From: Sphaerulina vaccinii
Lineage: Eukaryota; Ascomycota; Dothideomycetes; Mycosphaerellales; Mycosphaerellaceae
Length of the DNA: 64,000 bases
Reading direction: 5' to 3'
Assembly (NCBI GenBank): GCA_022570795.1
Contig: JAKUDP010000011.1
Coordinates: 868,001-932,000 of the forward strand
Shown here: piece after piece, positions 1 through 10,081 of the stretch
Numbering within the stretch: position 1 is the stretch's first letter
How the letters are laid out: every line of letters starts with the position of its first letter
The notes under the pieces: generated by a model
The model's database searches: none
Told to the model about the DNA's origin: nothing
The model's input: the letters and a program-made list of their open reading frames with translations, nothing else
Translations under genes and position numbers: made by a program

Positions 1-60
1 ATATATGCCAATTTAACCTCAGCTCTGCACTTACATATTAGCAAAAAGACATCGAGGGAA

Positions 61-213
61 GCAAAACAATCGCACTGCCAAGCAGGTTCACCAGGGGCGA
101 CACTGACGCATTGAAGCCTTGTGACTTCGAGCGTTTGTGGTTCCAGTGTGTCTCAAGCATCAGCATTACTGATGACTTACTGCTCTTTCCACTATACCAC
201 TGACGACTGTTGA
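61..213 (-). ncRNA. Unit A1 of the structured small-RNA family
   Basis: The 5' strand AACAGTCG pairs with CGATTGTT (8 bp, one G-U). The A box TGGTATAGTGG fits TRGYNNARNNG exactly. The second hairpin is CATCAG/CTGATG, all Watson-Crick, whereas neighbours use CGTTGGC/GCTGATG. Confidence 0.75.
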
Positions 214-287
214 ATATACGATATTGTTAATCGTATGTATATGCCAACTTAACTCTAGGATGATCTTAGCAAAAGAGCAAAAGGGAG

Positions 288-435
288 GTAAAACAATCGC
301 CCTGTTACAAGCGGTGCTCAGTCCACCATACTCTACGAACAACTCGTACAGACGGGAGAGGCTATCGTTGGTGATCAAGCATCAGCTACGCCAACGACTT
401 ACTGATCTTTCCGCTAGACCATTGACGACTGTTGA
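288..435 (-). ncRNA. Unit A2 of the structured small-RNA family
   Basis: AACAGTCGTC pairs with GGGCGATTGTT over 10 bp. The A box TGGTCTAGCGG lies in a D-arm-like hairpin TGGTC/GATCA. The second hairpin is CGTTGGC/GCTGATG. Confidence 0.78.
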
Positions 436-624
436 GAACCGAGAAATGAACCTGCATATGAATGCGTATTGCTGTTATCCTTTCACTGTACATATCGAAC
501 TTTGCTGTTTGGGTATCTGTTTCTGACATTGCTGTACAACTTTTATCTCTTCTCACTTTTGTCCGTTCTCTGTCGAGTATGGTCATTCAACTCTTCTCTG
601 GCGCTGTATGTTGACTGAGGCATC

Positions 625-3281
625 CTATAGTGCCCAAGCAACAGCACCCAACAATGCCATGCCACCAACACTCCAGACAACACTCTTTCTCTGCCCCGCA
701 GAACCCTGGGTACTCGTCGTCGTAGCAGCAGCAGTAGTAGCCGAAGTGCTGCTCATGCTACTGGTCGTGCTCATCTCCGATGAACTACTTCGTGTGCTTG
801 TCCTCGTCACCACAGTCGGCACACTCTCACTCGTACTAGTGGTAACAGACAACAGCGTCTGTCCACTCCCATAAGTACTCTGCACCAGGCTTGCCGTACT
901 GTCTCCACTCGCAATTCCCAGCACACCACTTTCTCCCAGCGTATACGTCTTCCCGCTCACAGTCGCCTCGTCTCCGCCCACTGTAACAGTAGGTCCACCT
1001 CCAATAGCCAGAGCATTGGTATTCGCAGTCGGGACAGCAGCTGTCACAGTGTATCCATCGCCTGTGAGGACGATTACTGTGCCAATTGTTGCAAGAGAGG
1101 GAATCACGCCGCCGTTGATGGCTGTTGCTGTTGGTGCGCCTCCGCCGCCTGCGATTGTTGGAGTTGCCATAGTGTTCTCTGTGTTGTCGTTCGGATCGTT
1201 GTACGAAGGTGGTGAGTCGGTAGCTTTTGTATTGCTATTTCCGGATGCGGTATACTGGGAAGTCCTGCTGACGTCTGTTACAGACAAAGAATGCGACAAA
1301 GGAAATGTCTCGCCACTTTCTGCGAAGGTTGACAGCGCTGCTGTTAGTATAGAAAAAGCAGCTGCACCTGCAAGATGTGGATCGACATCTGTTGTATAGG
1401 GAGAAGACATGGTGTTGTCATCGTTGGCGCCGCCTGTGGGCGCGTGCGTAGACGCGTCGGCTGGCTCGGCTGACGATGGAGGATCGTAGCTGAAAGCCAA
1501 AGAAGAAGCTTGGTCGTGTGCACCTCGTGTGGCTGTGCGCGATATTTCGCTATTGGCAGCTGTCACGGCGCCTTTCGTATTCTGAGCTGTTTGTGTGTTG
1601 TCTGGAGCTACATTTTGCGGTTCGTTCGTATTTGAGCTGTCCAGCTCCGACGCTTGTGTTTCGTGTTCTGCGTCAGCAGGCTGAGACGACGTATCAGGAT
1701 CGTAGCTATAATGTACTGTGGACGAGACATCCTGGGTCACGGCTGGCTGCGAAGCGCTTGCAACAGGCGTGTCCGCAGAAGGCGAATTGGTTGCCTGCAC
1801 ATTGCTGGTTGTTGTCTGCCCAGCGACTGGACTAGCCAGCGTCGCCTCCGGACTTGCAGCAGTCGTTTTCTTCGCGACAGGCAAAGTAGCACTCGCTGCA
1901 ACGTGAGCAGGCTGCAAGGCGATAGGTGGATCGAACCATACGTTTGCCAAATTCTCATTCCAGAAGCTGCATGTCGACCACTCCGGCACCATGTCTCGGA
2001 TCTTCGTTGGCACACCCAGAACTGGATTGATGTCGCTCCAGATGGTGTCACATTCGGGTCCTGGTATCGTTGTATGTACGGCAGCACCTAAGGTGCCATC
2101 GGCAAGTGTTGGAGTAGCACGCGCCTGCATACGGCAGCGATCTTGACATTTGTATGCGCTTGCTGGGACAGGCCAATTCAAGTCCGCATAATCGAGCTGC
2201 GTCCCCGCTCCATATGCCTGGCCAAAGCCGCCGCACTGTGTCGATATATCTGTGGAGTGCAGTGGAACAATATAGTCTGTGAAAGTAGGTCCAATTTTGT
2301 CCCAGAAGCCATCGTAGCTCGCATAGAGAGTCTTGAAGGAGATGTAGACCGAGTCTCTGCTGAAGGTGGTGCCGAGTGTGGTAATTTCAGAGTTACCTGC
2401 TACGAGCGGTCTCATGGTGACGGGTGATGTTGTGTTCGAAGCCCCACTGCCGCATAATGAGGCATTGCTCTTACTTTCCACGGGAAAGTAGATGAGCTCT
2501 ACTGGTCCACCTCCAAGCAGGCAACCGGAAGAGTCGTCCAGGTGAGCCGGATTACCACACTGTCTAAGAAGCTCGCGGTCGTCTGTGTCTTCCACATTCG
2601 TGTCGTGATATATCATGCGACAATCATTAGGCTTAAGTGAGCATGGCTGTGGTGTGAAAGTCGGCATCAAGGTCTCCGTGAAGCTGCCAAAGAGCGTTGT
2701 GAGCTCGCTATAGTGCGAGGTCTTCGGCCTTTCATTGACTCGTGCAGAGCCATCGCATAGCTTATATGTGCTGGGGTGGGCGGGGTAGTAGGTCGTTGTA
2801 ATGGATGTGAATGTCGTTGTAGACGAGTACGATGAAGTGATAGCCCAGGTTCGGTTTGCAATCTTCGAGTTCCACCAGATGGCGCTTTCGTTTCTCCAAG
2901 TTGCAATGGATGACCAGCATTGCATCGCGGTCTCTATGCCTGAAGTGGTCGCGTCTGCTGTGACATGGTAGATTGGGTATGTTGATGTCGGCGTGGGCGA
3001 GAAGTATGAGACATTATTGCTTGCTGCCGAGCCAGATACTGAGGATACTGCGAGCTGGGCCACTGCAGTGGTATCGCTCTGGCTTGAGCTAACTGATAGT
3101 GATGAAGCTGAGCTAATGGGTAAGGTAGTGGTGTTCAGGAAGGCTGAGATTGGTCCTTGATCAGCACTGTCGCCATTCGCCAGTAGGCTTCTGACTTACA
3201 ATTAGGTATGCCAGCTGTAGGAGAAGGCCAAAGTAATCCGGCGATTAGCGATAGAGTATGTAACGAATGTAATGGCTGCAT
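625..3281 (-). CDS. Ser/Thr-rich secreted protein with probable GPI anchor
   Basis: Two exons, 3281-3200 and 3143-625, joined across a 56-bp intron (GTAAGT donor, CTGAT branch, CAG acceptor), give about 866 residues. Exon 1 starts at an ATG and encodes a signal peptide (MQPLHSLHTLSLIAGLLWPS). The long open frame of exon 2 has no good ATG of its own near 3063, where the first candidate start codon is GTG, so the spliced start is preferred. The N-terminal half is Cys-containing and N-glycosylation-rich. The C-terminal half is a low-complexity Ser/Thr/Ala/Pro stalk. The last residues form a hydrophobic tail (SVVWSVGGMALLGAVAWAL) after a small-residue stretch, which is the pattern of a GPI-anchor signal. 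I infer a cell-wall or plasma-membrane glycoprotein. I recognise no catalytic domain. Confidence 0.75.
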
Positions 3282-3910
3282 GATGAGGCGCACAGCAATA
3301 AAGCGAAGGATGAAGAGGCCGTGAAGAGGTGGCCACCTTCCAGGCGGCGCAGTGGCTATAGTCAAGTAGCAGAGAGAGTATGGAGCTCGTGCAACGACCT
3401 ACATGTTCATATGCATACTACCAGATCAAATGGCCGATCTTAGACATCCTGAAACATCGGAACAGAATAGCGAAGTGCGCCATTGGATGATTCTGGCCAG
3501 CACGGATAATCGTGCTTGCAGTAGATCGTGGAAAGTGTTCGGAGGCGATATTTCGAGACTTGCTGTGCCGTACAGATGCAGCTGTAGGTGGGTCAGGCCA
3601 GTAGGAAAGCTGTATAGCCGCCGACTTGTGGTCGACATTTGCTGGGGTTCCTGATCAGCGCTTCGCTTCGCGGCATTGACAAAGGGCGACAACGCCAAGA
3701 AGGTAGTCGGCATGAACTTGATATGGGTGACGTGACATAGTGGAAGTGGTGAAGGTGTTGGAGAAAAGAGTTGCGAAGAGAGTTGAAGTACTGTAAGAAG
3801 AAGAACAACCGCCAAGACCGGCCCCAAGTCCGCAGCACCTCCGAGAAGGACGGGACATCCTCCCATGGAACTTCCCTCCATCACTCTGAAGAGCACATAT
3901 ATCATCCACA
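3282..3910. promoter_or_regulatory. Divergent intergenic region (GPI protein / MRPL40)
   Basis: A 629-bp gap between two divergently transcribed genes, presumably holding both promoters and 5' leaders. A minus-strand open frame reaches from here into the MRPL40 start, but it resembles no family. I see no motif I can name. Confidence 0.4.
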
Positions 3911-4948
3911 ATGCAGCGCATAGCAGAGCGCGTCCGCAAATCTGAGCGCTCTCTGGCCAAAAAGAAGAGTAAAGCATACGAACGACGCCTTCGATCAGAA
4001 GCGTGGGAACGCAACCAACAACGAGTCCGCATCGTCAAAGAACATACAGCATCTCTCCGAGCTGATCGCGCAAATCGCTCCATCGACTGGAATGCCGGAC
4101 CCCTTCTCGCACCTCGCCGAGATGTCGGCGACAAAGAGAAAACATATGGAGCGATAAACATCTACAACATGCAACTCCCCGACAAAGATCCCGAAAACAG
4201 ATTGAAGAGGACGGATTGGCAGTTCTTCAAAGGAGATAGGGTAGTCATCACAAGAGGGAGAGATGTGGGCAAAATAGGAGAAATCGATGATCTCGACATG
4301 AAGAAAGATGCTGTACGCATCAAGGGCTTGAATCGAATTGATGTTTTCACTCCGAAGTGGATGAAGCAGCAAAACGGCGATGATCGAGATGTCGTTCCTG
4401 TGGATCAGATGATTAGTCGGAAAGATGTGAAGCTCGTCTTTCCTCTCCCGGATCCTGAGACTGGAATTCCGCGAGATGCGGTTATCGAGAGATTGGAAAC
4501 GAAAGTTGGGAGTGATGGGAAGAGGTTTCGAGTCATTGCTGGGACTACGACTATGATTCCTAAACCTAAGGGACAAGGGTTGGTGAAGGAATTTGAGGAT
4601 TTCGAGGATGATACACTACGCATCACAGTGGAAGAGAGGACTTTTAGACCTTTCTTGATTCGGCCGCCGATGCCTTTGACAGTCATCGACGAATTAAGAA
4701 ACAAGTTCTCGAGGTTTAGGACGAGGCATGAGTTTGAGTATACGCAGAGGAAAGAGGCTGAGGAAGCGAAGGTGCAGGGGAGAACGAGGTTGAGCAAGAC
4801 TATGAGGACGCCGCTGCAGGAGTTGGCGGAACTCAGGGAGAAGCAGAAGGCACAGCAGGAGAGGGAGTTGACGAGAGAACAGTTGGCGAAGATTGGAGAG
4901 GTTATTGCGCAAGAGCAGGCGAGGACACAGGGAAGTGCGCTGGCATGA
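3911..4948 (+). CDS. MRPL40: Mitochondrial large-subunit ribosomal protein uL24m
   Basis: A single exon of 345 residues with a clear ATG. Residues about 100-140 (WQFFKGDRVVITRGRDVGKIG and onward) form a KOW motif typical of L24, followed by the family continuation IKGLNRIDVFTPKW. The basic N-terminus (MQRIAERVRKSERSLAKKK) fits a mitochondrial or rRNA-binding extension. The C-terminal 90 residues are a charged, probably coiled-coil fungal extension. The protein is a component of the 54S mitochondrial large subunit, near the exit tunnel in the known family. The length is normal for filamentous fungal uL24m. Confidence 0.9.
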   Translation: MQRIAERVRKSERSLAKKKSKAYERRLRSEAWERNQQRVRIVKEHTASLRADRANRSIDWNAGPLLAPRRDVGDKEKTYGAINIYNMQLPDKDPENRLKRTDWQFFKGDRVVITRGRDVGKIGEIDDLDMKKDAVRIKGLNRIDVFTPKWMKQQNGDDRDVVPVDQMISRKDVKLVFPLPDPETGIPRDAVIERLETKVGSDGKRFRVIAGTTTMIPKPKGQGLVKEFEDFEDDTLRITVEERTFRPFLIRPPMPLTVIDELRNKFSRFRTRHEFEYTQRKEAEEAKVQGRTRLSKTMRTPLQELAELREKQKAQQERELTREQLAKIGEVIAQEQARTQGSALA

Positions 4949-5158
4949 TCGTGCTGGCTGAGGAGAAGGATAAAATGGAGTGTAAGATTCCCATGGACAG
5001 TCACCAAAGATGTTGATATGTTACAGTACGAACACCTTGTCTACGAGGCACATTCGCGCAAGTCCGAACTGTCTTCCGATCGTTATGACAAGCAGACTCT
5101 CCTCTTCGAAGGGCTCACTAGAACCAGCACTCATATTCTTCCTCGAATCCAGCAATCT

Positions 5159-5293
5159 CAACAAGTCGTCCGTGGTCTAGCGGCACACCAGTAAGTCGTC
5201 CAGGCTCTGGATGCTTGGTCACAGCAGAAATACATCAACTTGAGATCAGATCTTGTTCGCTTTGTGCACCACGAGAGGGCGATTGTTTTGCCT
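5159..5293 (+). ncRNA. Unit B1 of the structured small-RNA family
   Basis: The 5' strand AACAAGTCGTCC carries one extra A that would bulge against GGGCGATTGTT; otherwise it pairs throughout. The A box is TGGTCTAGCGG, with D-arm-like stem TGGT/ACCA. The second hairpin is CGTCCAG/CTGGATG (7 bp). A CATATTC element lies about 30 bp upstream. Confidence 0.8.
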
Positions 5294-5397
5294 CGTACAC
5301 TTACATTTTGCCCCTTCTGTAAGTGCATCCATACTCTTTGTTGTCTATCATGCTGACTACTAATTAGTCTACATATACTATCGAAAAGCACATCATT

Positions 5398-5547
5398 CAA
5401 CAGTCGTCCGTGGTACAGCGGCATGCCTGTAAGTCATTCAGATCTTGGATGCTTGATCACAGCCGAGATACATCAACCTGAGAATACCTTCATTCTCGGC
5501 GGTCGTATTCTTCTGGGAGCCCACGAGAGAGGGCGAATGTTTTGCCT
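5398..5547 (+). ncRNA. Unit B2 of the structured small-RNA family
   Basis: AACAGTCGTCC faces GGGCGAATGTT with 10 of 11 pairs. The A box is TGGTACAGCGG. The second hairpin is CATTCA/TGGATG, where the change to CA is matched by TG. CATATAC lies about 30 bp upstream. The core contains a GAGAAT/ATTCTC hairpin. Confidence 0.82.
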
Positions 5548-5652
5548 CTACTACTCACCTTTTGTCTTACCAAGTAAGTGTATCCCAACGGTCTTTTGTC
5601 TATCATGCTAATTACTAGTTAGTCTACACATAGAATAAAAGAGCACATCACT

Positions 5653-5801
5653 CAACAGTCGTCCGTGGTATAGCGGTATACTTGTCAGTCGTCCAGATCA
5701 GGACGCTTGGTTGGTCATAGCAAAGGGTGACTCTGAGTTCGAGGAAAGACAACACTCTCTGGTTCCACCATGCATGGCAAGCCATTGCCGATTGTTTTGC
5801 T
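5653..5801 (+). ncRNA. Unit B3 of the structured small-RNA family
   Basis: AACAGTCG/CGATTGTT closing helix. The A box TGGTATAGCGG lies in a GGTAT/ATACT-like arm. The second hairpin is CGTCC/GGACG, fully Watson-Crick. The core has an ATGGC/GCCAT hairpin. Confidence 0.82.
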
Positions 5802-5903
5802 TCTCAGAGCCAACTTTTGCCTCCCGGGTAAGTAGTGATCTACTCTTTTCTGACTATGCTGACTACCAAGCAGTGTTTTATACAATCAATGAATTACGTC
5901 TCT

Positions 5904-6054
5904 CAATAGTCGTCCGTGGTGTAGTGGTATACCTAGTAAGTCGTCCAACTTCCCTGGATGCTTGAATATAGAGATTTGGCTACAACAATGAGGAGTCTGC
6001 GTATTCTCCGAATGGCCCAGGGCCAATACCGAGCCATTAGGCGATTGTTTTGCT
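5904..6054 (+). ncRNA. Unit B4 of the structured small-RNA family
   Basis: AATAGTCGTC pairs with GGCGATTGTT (10 bp including wobbles). The A box TGGTGTAGTGG lies in GGT/ACC. The second hairpin CGTCCA/TGGATG has a 7-nt loop, like an anticodon arm. Confidence 0.82.
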
Positions 6055-6157
6055 TCTGGGAGTATCCTTTTGCTGCTATAACAAGTGTTTACTACTCTTT
6101 TATTGACCACGCTAACAGGCAAGCAGCTTTCATATACAAGTCCGGGCTTATGCTTTT

Positions 6158-6313
6158 CAACAGTCGCCCCTAGTGGAGAGGTATGCCTGTAAGTCGTCTT
6201 GGACTAAGTCGCTTGGACACAGCATGATCAAGGCTATATCTGAGAACTGAGAACGTGCTCAAAGAAGTGGTATGCGATATGCTGACCAGTGAGCTAATGG
6301 CGATTGTTTTGCC
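6158..6313 (+). ncRNA. Unit B5 of the structured small-RNA family
   Basis: AACAGTCGCC pairs with GGCGATTGTT: T changed to C turns a U-G into a C-G pair. The A box TAGTGGAGAGG still fits TRGYNNARNNG although little of its sequence is shared with neighbours. The second hairpin is CGTCTT/AAGTCG with one mismatch. Confidence 0.75.
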
Positions 6314-6386
6314 TATATTTGTCATCTTTTCTCGACTATGCTGACTACCAAGCAGCATTCACATACGATTATGAAAGCTGCTTTTC

Positions 6387-6541
6387 CAACAATCATCTAT
6401 GGCATAGTGGACAGTTCAGCAAGTCGACAATCTCGTTGTTGCTTGAAACAGGAAGCACTAGCTAAGCTTCGAGGAGAGCATACAATCTCTATCTGGCCGG
6501 ATGCGATATCTTAGCTACTTCATTGTGGCCGATTGTTTTGC
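6387..6541 (+). ncRNA. Unit B6 of the structured small-RNA family
   Basis: AACAATC/GATTGTT is 7 bp, all Watson-Crick. The A box is TGGCATAGTGG. The second hairpin is CGACAA/TTGTTG, a complete sequence replacement that keeps all six pairs. Confidence 0.78.
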
Positions 6542-6614
6542 TTTTCTGGTTTCTTTTGGCCGCTAAGTTCTCCGCAGATCTTGTATACATATACAACCGA
6601 GAAAGAAGCATATT

Positions 6615-6768
6615 CAACAGTCGTCTATGGTCTAGCGGCAGACCTCGCGAGTCGTTCGAGGTCGAAAGCTGAGTTGAATGCGGTGTAGCAGATCGACTCA
6701 AGATGCATTGCCTTGATAGCTTGCTGAATATGCCTTTCTATGTGACTAGGCGAAAGCGATTGTTTTGC
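6615..6768 (+). ncRNA. Unit B7 of the structured small-RNA family
   Basis: AACAGTCGT/GCGATTGTT (9 bp). The A box is TGGTCTAGCGG. The second hairpin CGTTCGA/TCGAAAG has six of seven pairs with sequence unlike its neighbours. Confidence 0.78.
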
Positions 6769-6863
6769 ACTTCAAGGTGAGCTTTATGTTACTCCTTGTA
6801 TCGCTTTTGCTAACACCTTCTTCGCAGGTCTTGCATACACATATGACCAAAAAGCTGCTTCTC

Positions 6864-7013
6864 CAACAGTCGTCCGTGGTCTAGCGGTCAAGCTCGTAAG
6901 CCGTCCAAATCAGGATGTTGAGATAGGTGCGAATATTGGGTATTGCTGGAAGACTCAGTGTCTTTCTGGAGAGCACTCCCCAGGACTTGCTAGTAGAAGG
7001 GCGATGGTTTTGC
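6864..7013 (+). ncRNA. Unit B8 of the structured small-RNA family
   Basis: AACAGTCGTCC faces GGGCGATGGTT with 10 of 11 pairs. The A box is TGGTCTAGCGG. The second hairpin is CGTCC/GGATG. Confidence 0.8.
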
Positions 7014-7099
7014 ACTCTCTGTTGCTCCCGATATATCTTTTGCTAATGTCGTTACAGGTCAGATTGCACGTCTTTATACGATCAGCATTCTGCCGTTCT

Positions 7100-7254
7100 C
7101 AACAGTCGTCGGTGGTCTAGCAGTCTGTCGATAAGTCGCTGCGATCGTGGTGCTTGACATAGTAACGTGCAAAGACATGACCTCGAGACGAGTGTCTGGC
7201 GTAGAATATCATGGCTTGGCTACTTCCGCGGCTGCGACCGGCGATTGTTTTGCT
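7100..7254 (+). ncRNA. Unit B9 of the structured small-RNA family
   Basis: AACAGTCGTCGG pairs with CCGGCGATTGTT over 12 bp; the inner C-G pair of B1 is swapped to G-C on both strands. The A box is TGGTCTAGCAG. The second hairpin CGCTGC/GTGGTG keeps all six pairs. Confidence 0.82.
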
Positions 7255-7943
7255 TGAGTCTTGCATTGTTCTATGCTTCTCCAGATGTTTTGCTGACTTG
7301 AAGGGCAGATTCGATATGCTATGAGCAATTGGCAAGACCACTTGCCATTCAAACGACAAGATGTATCCACAAGTCAGCACAGCGCAACCTCGCGATGAGG
7401 AGTCAGACTTCGAAGACTTCTGCTTCCGGCTCACACGCATGTTTGTCTGTGAGCAGCTACCAAGGCATTGCACGTCCAGACAGGAACCTCAAGAAATCGA
7501 ACTGGACTTCGGAGAGGATCCGACGTTTGATTTCTTATTACGAGACTAGCTACATAATCTCGACCTGTAGGAGTCCTCTGCTTCGATAGCGAAAGCTTGT
7601 TCGTACGCACTGTTGACTTCGATTTTGCAGGCTACTGATATCAGTCGGCACTCCTTCAACTTCAATTTCACCACTGTAGAAGTGAACGGAAGTAGCTATG
7701 CCAGCTCTAGCGAAGATTTGTAGTCAGCTACTGATAAGTATAGCATTACAGTTGACATTCCGGGCAAGCCGGATCACTACCGACAATATGCCAGCAGGCA
7801 ACAAGTTTAAATCCTGGAGCTCCTTCGCGTTATGCAGGTGCGAACCACTCACAATGAATGTGACATAAAACACGGCCCTATTGAAACTGAACAATCAGCT
7901 TTTCATACGAGATCCGAAAAACTTAACGCATCCTCCGGACAGC
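7255..7943. other. Intergenic, no gene seen
   Basis: About 690 bp between array B and the DUF3405 gene. It holds one acidic 62-codon open frame (7361-7549) that I cannot assign to a family. It is probably the promoter and 5' leader of the downstream gene. Confidence 0.3.
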
Positions 7944-9944
7944 ATGAAACGCTCCGAGTCGTGGAATGCAAAACCTAAGTCTCACAAAGGGATAGCCGCA
8001 CAAAGAATACGTGCAACCAAGATCGTCATGTTGTACAACACACCGGTCTGCCATGGTCTTGGCTGTGCCACACATGTGCTGCCAACAAAAGGACAACGCA
8101 ATGAACCTCGATGTATGGCAGAATCCATGCAGCTTCACGCGAGTCGCACGTTGCGCTTGACAGCTGGAGTGACGCTGCTTGGCCTTATTGTACTGATATT
8201 GTGCTGGCACTCGAATGCGATACTCCCACTGCCTACCATCAGCGTAATCAGTACCAAGCCACCCACCCAAGTTCTGCGCACTTGGTCCGATGACAACAGG
8301 AGTCAGACAAGAGTGTCTTGCAAAGGTGCTAGAGGCACCCTTCTTGATGAGAAGAACGACGTAGATCTTCCTCAGCCAACATTTCAGCTGCCTGGACGAT
8401 CATATCCGGACCCAACTTTTGGTTCTTACGACGCCTTAGGTCTCTCGCAAGGATGGACGACTTTCGAGCAACGATATGGCCCGTATGGCTATGACAACAG
8501 CCCTGGAGCCCATGACGAAATCGACTGGAATGCAGTTGACTGGGGCCATCTGCAAGAAGAATGCACAATGTCCAACAGTGCCAGATTCAGCACAGTGGAC
8601 ATCAAGTATCGAAGATCGAGATTCCAACATTTCGAAGACGCCGGAGATCAAATTGCGCCACGATACAAGACCGGGCGGCAAGCAATCGTTCTGCGAACAT
8701 GGAGCACATACGAGTACCATCCAGAGGATCTTTGGAACTTACGATCCATCATCAACGAAGCCTCTCTCGCCACGAATGGAGACTACCAAGTGTTCCTTCT
8801 CGTTGACCTGAAATGTGGCGAAGAGTGTAAAGATGTCTTCTCCAATGCCACTCTACACGAAGAGGTTCTCCAACGATCCGTCCCGAAGGAGTTTCGAAAC
8901 ATCGCAGTACTGCTTCACGAGTCTCTGCAAATCAGCTGGTATCCCAAAGTTGAAGAGACTCGCTCAATGTGGCAGATCATGCAACCACTTCAGCTCTTCG
9001 CACACTTTTATTTCGAATTCGACCATTACTGGCAATTCGAGATGGATGCTCGCTTCACTGGTCATGTTGGAAAGATGCTGCAAGCTTTCGACACCTTTGG
9101 CAGAGACCAGCCATATAAGCAAACTCGTGAACGAGCCTCATGGGCATATATGTCCAGCATGCATGGCACATACGAGGAGTTCTCTGCAAATGTCAATGCC
9201 TCATTGAAAGGCGGCGCAACGATCTGGGGTGCAGACAAGATCAAAAACGTCGACCCCATCGGTCCGACTATGCCTTCCAAACCACAAGACGACAACTTCC
9301 ACATCGGCCTAGGACAAGATGCCGGTCTCCTCCTCTTCGGACAACTGAACGACGTTCGCCGCTTCGAGAAACACGAAGACTGGGTCTTCAAAGAATGGTA
9401 CCTTGGCGGTTTCGACAAGGACATCCCTCGCTACATGTCTGTGCCTGCTCAAGCTCGAGCTTCATACGATCTGCTAGAAGCAATCCATCGTTCACAACAT
9501 GAGCATGGACTTCGAGTTCCTAGCGAAGCGACTCTACCCAGCTGGGCACTTTGGCTTGGTTTGAAAGTCGTCGGTCTGCCAATTCCAAGATTCCAGTATC
9601 CAGAACGTGATCTCCATGAATTGAACTGGGTGCAAAATGGTGGTTTGCCTGGTCGGTTTGAAGATGGTATCGCTCATGGGCCAGGAAATTATCGCGGTAG
9701 CTCATTCGGCTTCTTCACGAGACCTGTCACGTTCGATTGGTGGTCTTCGTTATGTGATCCGATCTTCCAGCATTGGATGGCAACGTATCAGGATAAGACT
9801 CAAGAGCAGAATCCTGATCATCCGGAGTATGTTGTTGTTCCGAATGAGATGCCATATTTCATGCAAGAGGTTGATGGGAAAGTGTATATGCCGGAGGTAA
9901 TACTACATCCGAGGAAGAGTAATAGTTATCATGCGCCTGGGTAG
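7944..9944 (+). CDS. DUF3405 family type II membrane protein (glycosyltransferase-like)
   Basis: 666 residues from the ATG at 7944, which has an A at -3. The open frame extends to a non-ATG codon at 7881, and another in-frame ATG at 8115 is a possible start. A single hydrophobic segment (TLRLTAGVTLLGLIVLILCW) near the N-terminus predicts a signal anchor with the rest lumenal. The long body carries family landmarks: the FEFDHYWQFEMDARFTGH block, which includes an acidic motif resembling a nucleotide-sugar site, and the WVFKEWYLGGF and QNGGLPGRFEDGIAHGPGN regions. DUF3405 proteins are fungal Golgi-type proteins of unproven enzymatic activity. The glycosyltransferase role is inferred. Confidence 0.82.
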   Translation: MKRSESWNAKPKSHKGIAAQRIRATKIVMLYNTPVCHGLGCATHVLPTKGQRNEPRCMAESMQLHASRTLRLTAGVTLLGLIVLILCWHSNAILPLPTISVISTKPPTQVLRTWSDDNRSQTRVSCKGARGTLLDEKNDVDLPQPTFQLPGRSYPDPTFGSYDALGLSQGWTTFEQRYGPYGYDNSPGAHDEIDWNAVDWGHLQEECTMSNSARFSTVDIKYRRSRFQHFEDAGDQIAPRYKTGRQAIVLRTWSTYEYHPEDLWNLRSIINEASLATNGDYQVFLLVDLKCGEECKDVFSNATLHEEVLQRSVPKEFRNIAVLLHESLQISWYPKVEETRSMWQIMQPLQLFAHFYFEFDHYWQFEMDARFTGHVGKMLQAFDTFGRDQPYKQTRERASWAYMSSMHGTYEEFSANVNASLKGGATIWGADKIKNVDPIGPTMPSKPQDDNFHIGLGQDAGLLLFGQLNDVRRFEKHEDWVFKEWYLGGFDKDIPRYMSVPAQARASYDLLEAIHRSQHEHGLRVPSEATLPSWALWLGLKVVGLPIPRFQYPERDLHELNWVQNGGLPGRFEDGIAHGPGNYRGSSFGFFTRPVTFDWWSSLCDPIFQHWMATYQDKTQEQNPDHPEYVVVPNEMPYFMQEVDGKVYMPEVILHPRKSNSYHAPG

Positions 9945-10081
9945 GACATGGTCTTCTCTATAGCCGTAATCGAGAATGAGCAATGAGCAGACTTGACACC
10001 GAGTCCCATGGCCGCAACTTTCACACAGAGTCGAAGTCCAAATTTCCGCATGGTCATATTCAGATTGAAATCTTCTCTTTA

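Larger units (their letters stand above)
61..435 (-). repeat. Array A: two units of the structured small-RNA family
   Basis: Two head-to-tail minus-strand copies spaced 222 bp apart. Each has an A box, an internal hairpin and a GCGATTGTTTT 3' block on the minus strand. The array may continue to the left of the window, because family-like A/T-rich spacer reaches base 1. It lies downstream of the 3' end of the GPI-type protein gene that follows. Confidence 0.85.
5159..7254 (+). repeat. Array B: nine tandem units of the structured small-RNA family
   Basis: Nine head-to-tail copies with starts 228-256 bp apart. Sequence constancy is confined to short blocks: the CATATAC-like upstream element, CAACAGTCGTCC, the A box, AAGTCGTCC..GGATGCTTG and GGCGATTGTTTTGC. 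The rest differs freely between copies, so this is not a recent satellite expansion. It sits between MRPL40 and the DUF3405 gene. No long open frame spans it. Confidence 0.9.

Noticed and set aside
3426..3977. 183-codon minus-strand frame overlapping the MRPL40 start
   Set aside because: It overlaps a well-supported gene on the opposite strand, has no domain and probably reflects the divergent promoter's composition.
5159..7254. CRISPR-like array (regular spacing, constant blocks, variable segments)
   Set aside because: The units are about 240 bp with several separate conserved blocks, promoters and paired ends, in a eukaryotic genome. There is no short exact repeat/spacer structure and no Cas-like gene.
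7361..7549. Acidic 62-codon frame after array B
   Set aside because: Short and unassignable, and an alternative frame of similar length overlaps it.
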